Shown: positions 57,101 to 64,000 of the stretch, piece after piece
How the letters are laid out: each line of letters begins with the position of its first letter
Numbering within the stretch: position 1 is the stretch's first letter
Source of the DNA: Eudorina sp. 2006-703-Eu-15
Taxonomy: Eukaryota; Chlorophyta; Chlorophyceae; Chlamydomonadales; Volvocaceae
Assembly (NCBI GenBank): GCA_003117195.1
Contig: BDSI01000001.1
Location: forward strand, 1,302,001 to 1,366,000
Length of the DNA stretch: 64,000 nt
Direction of reading: 5' to 3'
Made by a program: the position numbers and the translations under genes
The notes under the pieces: model-generated
Told to the model about the DNA's origin: nothing
Seen by the model: the letters and a program-made list of their open reading frames with translations, nothing else
Database searches by the model: none

Positions 57101-60100
57101 TGGTCAATGTTATTGCGGAGAACGAAGTCCTCGGTGAGGGCGTCAGCCAGGTCAGGTGACAAGCTGCCCTGGAAGAGCCCGTTAAAGCGCCTGTTGAGGT
57201 TCTCCACCTGACTGGTTGTGCGAATGCTACGCAGCTGCCCTGTCCGCGGATCCGTATAGTACATGTCGTCCACCGGGAACGGGTCTGAGGGGCCGCAAAG
57301 CAAATCGACACAGGGTAATTCTCAGAATGGATGCAATAGATGGCATGAGAGCAACAAATGTACATACTGTTACTGGGTTGCTACTCATATGCCTAACTCA
57401 TGTAATGAGTGTATAGCGACCCTACCCCATACATCTTCATTGTTGCTCGCAACCCTGCAACCCTGCATCTCACCTGATATCATGTCGTACGTATCCGTCA
57501 CCAGGACCTGCTGGTCTTGCAGCACCTTCTCCACCACCGGCGTAATGAAGCTGGCACCGTCAGGCATCTGTCTGAACCGATCCAGCAGCCGACGGACATT
57601 CTCCAGGACCTCCTTGCCGCTGCGAATCCACTTGCGTGCCTTAAGCCGCAGCTGAGTGGCGTCGACATGCTGCAGCCGCTCCAGGTCAGGCTCGTAGACA
57701 GGCAACAGGACATCGCTGAGCTTCTGGCTGAAGGCGCTGTAGTACGGATGGGCCTTGGGAACAGCCTCCATGAAGCGACGCTTCAAGTGGTAGGTGTCCT
57801 GCTTCACTACAACAGTTTCACCTGGCGCAGTGACGATCAGCTTGCGCCAGATCTCGTGTGTCTGCCCAGCGTTGTCGACATAAACCACCCGTATAGGCTG
57901 CAAGTAGTGTGCAGAATGCCAGTCCCAATCGTCACACGAACACAATCAGAACAGTGCCTGGACAGCTCAAGCAACCTCACCTCCCCCACGTTGCGGCACC
58001 GGATGCTCAAGCGTCCGAGCTCGTGCCTGATCTCGTAGAGCGAGGTGGATGACACCTGTGAGCATGACAGGCCGGGCAAAACGTTTCACCATCTTCACGG
58101 AGCAATTTGCAATGGTCGAGCCCCGAAAGCATGGACAACATGTGCAATTCCCTTGTCAACCACCCAGGAGATCTTACATGCCAGAATCCAAGCACCTCCG
58201 AGGCCCCGTTGAGCAACCACGCCGTCCCAATGATCGGCTTGGAGGTGGCGTCAGGTAGACGTATGCTCTTGGCGGGCTTGTGGCAGTGGTCGAATTTAAT
58301 GACCCCGTGCTTGGCACCGGTGACACACAACTGTTGTTGCGAGCACTTGCGCCGCTCAGCGCCACTGTTGAGGTACAGGCTGCTGAGGTAATGTCCATTA
58401 GCCGTACGCGCATCGGACAGCAAGCATGGCGGGAACAGAACCTTATCCAAGCCGCCGTCAACGCGTTCCCTGCCCTGCTGCGCAGGTGCCCCTGCCGTGC
58501 CTGCAGCCAAGCCGCCTCCGATGTGTCGCCCGCCCTGCTGCACGGTAGCCTCTGCCGGGCCTTCCGCTGAACCGCCGCCGCCGTGCCGCCCACCCTGCTG
58601 CGCAGGTGCCCCTGCCGTGCCTGCAGCCAAGCCGCCTCCGACGTGTCGCCCGCCCTGCTGCGCGGTAGCCTCTGCCGGGCCTTCCGCTGAACCGCCGCCG
58701 ACGTGCCGCCCGCCCTGCTGCGTGGGTGCCCATCCCGGGCCTTCCGCTGAACCGCCGGCGTGTTCCCTGCCCTGATCCGCGGGTGCCCCCGCCGGGCCTG
58801 CCGCCACGCCGCCGCCAGCGTGTTCCCTGCCCTGCTCCGCGGGTGCCCCTGCCGTGCCTGCCGCCAAGCCGCCACCGGCGCAGTGGGCGCCCTGCTTCAC
58901 CAACCCCTTGTCGCGTCGTAACCACTTATCCAAAAAGGAGCGGCCAGCTGATATTGAAGCCTTCGCCAGCGAGCTGACTCCATGCCGCCCGCCCTGCTGC
59001 GCAGGTGCCCCTGCCGTGCCTGCAGCCAAGCCGCCTCGGACGTGCCGCCCGCCCTGCTGCGCGGTAGCCTCTGCCGGGCCTTCCGCTGAACCGCCGCCGC
59101 CGTGCCGCCCACCCTGCTGCGCAGGTGCCCCTCCCGGGCCTTCCGCTGAACCGCCGCCGCCGTGCCGCCCGCCCTGCTGCGCAGGTGCCCCTGCCGTGCC
59201 TGCAGCCAAGCCGCCTCCGACGTGCCGCCCGCCCTGCTGCGCGGTAGCCTCTACCGGGCCTTCCACTGAACCGCTTCCGACGTGCCGCCCGCCCTGCTGC
59301 GCGGTAGCCTCTGCCGGGCCTTCCGCTGAACCGCCGCCGCCGTGCCGCCCACCCTGCTGCGCAGGTGCCCCTCCCGGGCCTTCCGCTGAACCGCCGCCGC
59401 CGTGCCGCCCGCCCTGCTGCGCAGGTGCCCCTGCCGTGCCTGCAGCCCAGCCGCCTCCGACGTGCCGCCCGCCCTGCTGCACGGTAGCCTCTGCCGGGCC
59501 TTCCGCTGAACCGCTTCCGACGTGCCGCCCGCCCTGCTGCGCGGTAGCCTCTGCCGGGCCTTCCGCTGAACCGCCGCCGCCGTGCCGCCCGCCCTGCTGC
59601 GCAGGTGCCCCTGCCGTGCCTGCAGCCAAGCCGCTTCCGACGTGCCGCCCGCCCTGCTGCGCGGTAGCCTCTGCCGGGCCTTCCGCTGAACCGCCGCCGC
59701 CGTGCCGCCCGCCCGTCTGCGCGGGTGCTGTGGCCAGTTCCATCACCCTGCTGTGTTAGGAGATATGGAAACTGCTCACGCCATGCCAGCACGTGCACAT
59801 TGCATTTGCTGTACAGCCAAGCCGACGGCGACACATCTTCTCCACGAGCAGCCAACACACTGGCATCTGGCAGAGTGAAGTGCAGCTGCTCGGGCTTTCT
59901 CCAGGCGCCGGTTCTGAGGTGGGTGTCAATCGCCGTCCTCACGTAGGCATCATCCGCGCACTCCTGTTGGCAAGCGTACACCTATCAAGATGTGCTGGCT
60001 GTGATGCCGTGTCTTGCATGCTTCAAGCCTACCTCAGGTGGATCCTCGCCCGCGTCATTCCTGTATCCGCTGGCTTCTGTCGGCGCGTGTTGCCGCGACC

Positions 60101-60134
60101 CGGGCGGTGGTTGCGCCACCTCCCCAGGCCCCAT
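54192..60134 (-). CDS. DDE/RNase H-like protein with expanded repeats (seven exons, one frameshift)
   Basis: Exons, minus strand: 60134-60033, 59963-59780, 59619-58178, 58055-57981, 57897-57474, 57284-56814, 56622-54192. All junctions are GT-AG with agreeing phases (0,1,0,0,1,1); the 59780/59619 junction is the least certain. Total is about 1,709 codons if one missing base in exon 7 (near 54826) is allowed for. Residues about 97-480 are 20-aa Gly-rich repeats. The core (about 525-900) has KFDHCHK (D539), VVYVDNAG (D609), QDTYHLKRR (D635, H638) and TTSQVENLNRR (E770), a plausible D-D-E set in an RNase H fold like those of transposases. Residues about 1190-1580 are five 80-aa Pro/Gln/Gly repeats. 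The C-terminus has Cys pairs (CDLC, CAPC, CTLC) and a basic KKKGKKKGR tail. Probably a transposase or domesticated relative; family not named. Confidence 0.65.
54612..55755. repeat. Coding 240-bp tandem repeat, five copies
   Basis: Units start ACCGGCCATCCCTAGCCCTG at 54612, 54851, 55091, 55331 and 55571. The first spacing is 239, the others 240. The short unit has GGGG where the others have GGGGG (near 54826). On the minus strand each unit encodes 80 residues including QQGPPPGPHLQLQPTPLP. All three frames are open across the array, so spurious Arg-rich and Ala-rich frames appear on both strands. Confidence 0.95.
58460..59735. repeat. Coding 60-bp minisatellite (about 19 copies in two blocks)
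   Basis: 60-bp units at about 58460-58880 and 58980-59735, separated by about 100 bp of unique coding sequence. On the minus strand each encodes a 20-aa unit such as GGRHVGGGLAAGTAGAPAQQ. Two unit types alternate (AGTAGAPAQQ and EGPAEATAQQ), giving a higher-order pattern. Units keep exact multiples of three, which argues for selection on the reading frame. Confidence 0.92.
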
Positions 60135-61325
60135 GGCACACGGCTGCAGCAGAGATTTCAAATCTAATGAAACCCTTTACTACCAATCTAGTGTTTAATG
60201 TATTTGTGCTGCTAAGCTCGGCATCCCGTGAGCAGTTTCAGCGGCCGTGACAGATGCCAGCGCTGGTCGCCGAGGTATGAAGCCGCAAGGTCAAAGTGAT
60301 AGCATATAGATTACACAGCAACGTGTATTGGTAAACGAAGCCAAATATGGACTACACCACGTTTCTGTTGCGCGCGTGTTACTTGCGCTTTTCATAGACA
60401 TTTAAGAGTCCTTCACTTCCAAAAAGTGTAACATTTAAACATCTTCTATAATTTCACAGTGTCGCAACGAATAGCTCCAAGCAATGAGAAAGTCAAGGTC
60501 GAAAATTTCGGGTACGGAAGCTGAAAATTGCCTTGGTCGTACTGCCCAGACCACGAAAATTAGCCCTGTTCGGAGTGGTCGTCTCGCACCATGTAGCTTT
60601 CATGTCATTCGTCTGTAATACAAACAGAGTGTCGGCAGCATTTGTCCTGTTAGCGGGGGTAGCCGAACCCATCGATGCAACGGGCAACAAAGCAGCAAAA
60701 CGGCGAACCCAAAGCTCCAGCACATCAACGTAGTTACATCCTCACCAGAATGTGTAGTCTCATTCCAATAAACAAACCATGCTATCAGTCTATCTGTACT
60801 ATTCTTACGCTTGCAAAGCCAGCCCCAAGAGCTCGCCAGAACACTGGGAGATGCGGCAACTGGACTGCCTTTCTACATCAGATACTTAATAAGATCTGGA
60901 AAGCGTCATTGGGATGAGCGTATGGTAAGCACCGGGCTCGGTCAACTTGGTTGTTAGCTGCGTCCAGCAGTCAAGGATAACAGTACGCATGTTGACGGAA
61001 GAATGTGATATCACACATAATATGGTATATAAGTATAAGTTAATTGGATAAGATGAACACAGGCGTTCGTGAGAATTCAGCAGCAAATGTGCATCCGTAC
61101 CCAATGAATGTGGGCACTTTAGTGTCGCCCTCTAAGCCTCTGTGTTGCAGCTTAACATAAAAATATATCCACGCCATAGGTGACCTAGCGCCCCCACGCG
61201 GATGGCAGTCGGACCACATCGTCCCGTGTACCAAAGTAATGTAACACACTCGCATAGCTACCTCTTGCATCCTACGAATTCTCTGTAAGCTATGCTTGTT
61301 GGTATGGATTGTTGAGCTTCGTGGC
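60135..61325. other. Intergenic, upstream of the DDE-like gene
   Basis: AT-rich compared with its neighbours, as expected for a promoter region of the minus-strand gene starting at 60134. No recognised motif, no supportable gene. Confidence 0.45.
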
Positions 61326-62371
61326 CACTACAATAGAACTTGCGCTCCGACCGCAGCAAAATTGCTCCGGTCGATACAGGCACTGTGTTGTGTGACCTCT
61401 TGCCAAGAAACGTGTCTTACATTTCATATCGTTATATTTATTGATGGAACGGTGTTGTCCCGTTGTCCTGCAATGACAGTTGCGGTTAAAGTTTGGTCAC
61501 TGTGTCAAGTTGTCCTCCATACTGGAGTGAAGCATTTCTTATGCATCATATCGATACTCCTGAAAGGTTTGTCACTGGACAGGTGTCACCTAGCTGTCTG
61601 GTGACGAACACAGAAGGTTTGCTCCGGCCGATGCAACATTGCTCCGGTCGATACAGACACCGGGACTTGCGAATTAATGCCCTCACGGGTTGTGCTAAGC
61701 CTTTTTAACGCATCATATCAATATTCCTGAAAGATTTGTTATGAAAAGTTTAGCGGTGCCAGATACTCGAGTGAACCATTTACACTCCGCAAGCGCCCGA
61801 CCCTGTTGTGCACGGTACCAGCACAGGCCATGTCATGTCGCACGTCAGCCTTCCTCTCACACACAAAGCACCTTGTCTGTAATGATGCAATAGCACGTGC
61901 GGTGCCACCATGTGCGGACTTGCCATCATGGTGGCGCCCCTCCCTCCCCCAGGCACATAACGAACAAACAACCCATCCCGCTCCCATCACCCTCTGCACA
62001 CTCTACGACAGTCGTTCCATACATACACAGCACTCTCTCAGCTGCAGCTCATGCATTGCACCATTTCCACGCCACTGGCGCCGCCTTCCTTTCACGACGG
62101 GCACTACAACGCATCACCTCGCCCAGTCTTCTGCAATATCAGCGCGGGCCAGGCTTTGTCATGCACGGCATCAGCACATTGGGCCCCCCACCTCCCCCAG
62201 GCTAAAAATGAACAACCCATCCAGATCCCATCACCGACCGCGCACTCCAAGATCGATGCTCAGTACACAGCACGTATGTCGTACATTACACTGCACACAA
62301 TGTGAAAATCTGCACGTGCCCTACACGCGGGGGTTATGGGGCCAGGAAACGGGTGACATGCCAGTGCCGAG

Positions 62372-63860
62372 CTAGCGCCACGAGCATGGGGGTGCCTGAT
62401 GGCTTGGGTGGGGCACGGGCCAGCATGGCCATGGCACAATGGAGTTGGTGAACCACCAGGGCCCATCGGGCGAGGCGTACGGCTGCCTCCGCACCACTGG
62501 GCAGCGCAGGCATCGGTCAATCTGACCTGCAAGGCTAGGGCTGTGGTGCCATGCTGCCTTGACCACCTCGTTCACCTCACCGTCAGGACCACTATGGTGA
62601 ACCAGCGCCTGGGCCTGCCCGAACCACATCTGGCCGTCCCCCCCGCCCCCCGCATCTGGGGGAGTCAAGAACCACGCACCCGGCTGGAGCTTGAGGTCCC
62701 CGACCCAAAGCTCCTTCAGCAGCTGGCATCGACGTTGTACCTTTCCCGTCGTACAAGCGACCCAAGTCCAGGTGCTCGGCGTTAGTGAGTTTGTGCCGGT
62801 CATTTTCCACATTGCCCAGGCGGATGCAGGGCAGTCCCTCGCGAAGGTACTCTTGGTCCCACATTCCAGGGTCGGTGTCGTCGTCGTAGTCGTCCTCACA
62901 CTTGCCAATGGCCCTGTAGGCGGGCGACCGGCGCAGCACAAGTGTCACCTCCTTGTCCAGCGCCGAGAAGTAAGAACATGCTGGACTCCATGTGCACCTT
63001 GCTGTGCGCCAAGCGGGAGAGGAGACCCCAGATTGACTCGGGCTGGAATGCAAAGAGGGGCCCTGTCTGTCACATCAAAGAGGGCGAGGGCGGGGCCGGA
63101 GGGTGGGACAAGGTGTCGATTGCAAGTCATCACAGCACGGACGGCCATGCCCTTTGTTCACGTGGACAGGCGTGGACAGGTGGCAATCCATGTGAAGACT
63201 TACCAAGCTGCTGCGCAATGGGGGGGGTCGATCGCAAGTCATCACAGCACAAACAGCCATGTCACACTCTGTGGACGTGGACAGGCGTGGACAAGTGGCA
63301 ATCCATGTTACTCTTACTAAACTGTGTGATTCCGTCGACCAGGTGCAGCAGATTGTGCAGCTTGATGTCCAGCTCAACAGCAGACCTCTCTCCGCAAATG
63401 GCCTCCACGACACGCTGCCAAAGTGGGCCCAGCTCCTCCCTAAAATAAAACCCACATGAATACAAATTGTCAGGAATCGGCTAAATCGACAGCGGCAGGT
63501 GTTGCAAGCTGCGTGACTGATCGTGTGCCGCCACCTCCTCGCCTCAAGCGAGTGTTTGTGATTCCACACCCAATAACGGGGTCTTATTTCGTCCCACCCG
63601 TGCGCACGGAGTGATCGCTTTGTCCCACGGATCGCCGCAGGCTTGTAGCAAATCCGAGTAGACCACGGCTATCCGAGGTTCAAGGCCAGCTGCAGCCACA
63701 ACGTAGCAGCCAATGAGGCCAGCCAGCAGGAACATGGTGTGGGTCTTGTGGGCCTTGCCGGCACCTGTCAACCTGTCCAGCCGTGAGGCATAGTTCGTCA
63801 ATGGAGACGCCGCTGCTGCATCCGCCAGGGCCTTGCGGAACGCAGCCAGCTGTGCGGGAG
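62372..63860 (-). pseudogene. Transposase-like gene, 3' exons, frameshifted (partial)
   Basis: Exons, minus strand: 63860-63608 (preceded by an AG acceptor, so more exons lie to the right), 63439-63318, 63062-62372; GT-AG junctions with matching phases (2, 1). Recognisable stretches in order are THTMFLLAGLIGCYVV, IKLHNLLHLVDGI, LFAFQPESIWGLLSRLAHS, a DDYDDDTDPGMW acidic segment, then ELWVGDLKLQPGAWFLTPP, MWFGQAQALVHHS and VVKAAWHHS. The order (LHNLLHL, then a FE-type G-L-L-x-x-x-H-S block, then a terminal FG...H...W module) resembles the C-terminal half of tnp2/EnSpm transposases. The last exon changes frame at about 62968 and about 62750, so this copy is probably inactive, unless the sequence has single-base errors. 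Confidence 0.5.
63116..63310. repeat. Direct duplication inside an intron
   Basis: About 80 bp at 63116-63196 recurs at 63228-63310, both with GCAAGTCATCACAGCAC and GTGGACAGGCGTGGACA. The duplicated block includes the 5' splice region of the minus-strand intron: GTAAGA at 63317-63312 and a second GTAAGT at 63204-63199. Confidence 0.8.
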
Positions 63861-64000
63861 CTGCACAGCAGCAACAATCGCATGTGAGGGCGGGGCAGGA
63901 GAGATCGCGTGCTGGTGCATCACAGCAATGGCAGGACAACAATGCGAGTGCAGGGTGACAACAGTGCAACAGGACACGTTTCATTCAAACGTGAGAAGGT

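Larger units (their letters stand above)
61326..64000 (-). mobile_element. Probable CACTA/EnSpm-like transposon, left end to window edge
   Basis: CACTACAATAGAACTTGCG at 61326 has the terminal CACTA of EnSpm elements. Subterminal repeats follow, as is typical: ATTGCTCCGGTCGATACAG at 61361-61379 and again at 61638-61656, and a related pair CATCATATCGATACTCCTGA (61543) / CATCATATCAATATTCCTGA (61710). The minus-strand gene further in (62372-63860 and beyond) has the layout of a tnp2-type transposase C-terminus. The other end lies outside the window, so the inverted terminal repeat and 3-bp target duplication cannot be confirmed. Confidence 0.5.

Noticed and set aside
58854..59759. 301-codon Pro/Cys-rich plus-strand ORF
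   Set aside because: Antisense of the 60-bp coding minisatellite; Pro-Cys periodicity is a by-product.
54192..60134. Assignment of the DDE-like gene to the KDZ (Kyakuja/Dileera/Zisupton) group
   Set aside because: I could not match specific KDZ signature motifs; only a general RNase H/DDE pattern is visible.

Overview
The window looks like nuclear DNA of a chlorophycean (volvocine-type) green alga. Genes are split by GT-AG introns. TGTAA, the green-algal polyadenylation signal, lies in expected 3' positions (for example in both LTRs of the first retroelement). Predicted proteins carry Ala/Ser/Gly-rich insertions. The rest is GC-rich minisatellite DNA and retroelement remains, with no bacterial-type operons. 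The species cannot be named from the sequence alone.

Layout. 1-273: 3' end of an unrecognised gene. 274-7836: no gene I can support. 7837-10436, 15532-17100 and 45654-47562: three minus-strand cyclin-like genes with matching phase-0 introns, the second truncated. 18630-23830: a mosaic of dispersed repeats and two opposed LINE 3' fragments ending at a (CA)n tract. 24548-31719: an apparently intact Ty3/Gypsy chromovirus (441-bp LTRs, 5-bp target duplication) with a spliced coiled-coil ORF, gag, and pol in the -1 frame behind a textbook frameshift signal. 33150-39354: a second, unrelated chromovirus with an extra HPPY (methyltransferase-like) domain; it is broken by stops and frameshifts although its LTRs are almost identical. 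39360-51857: mostly repeats, with the third cyclin inside. 51858-53766: a 10-copy 190-bp satellite. 54192-60134: a seven-exon minus-strand gene, about 1,700 codons, with an RNase H/DDE-like core and two expanded coding repeats (20 aa and 80 aa). 61326 to the right edge: probable left end of a CACTA-like transposon with the 3' exons of its decaying transposase.

How it fits together. This is a gene-poor, repeat-rich island. The cyclins look like a dispersed tandem family whose members were separated by mobile-element insertion and still exchange sequence. The most informative new signals are the frameshift cassette, the spliced pre-gag ORF, the fold-back that replaces the primer-binding region of the second element, and the repeat-expanded DDE-like gene. 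Exon boundaries were found by hand from splice motifs, phase agreement and comparison between copies inside the window; no database search was possible.
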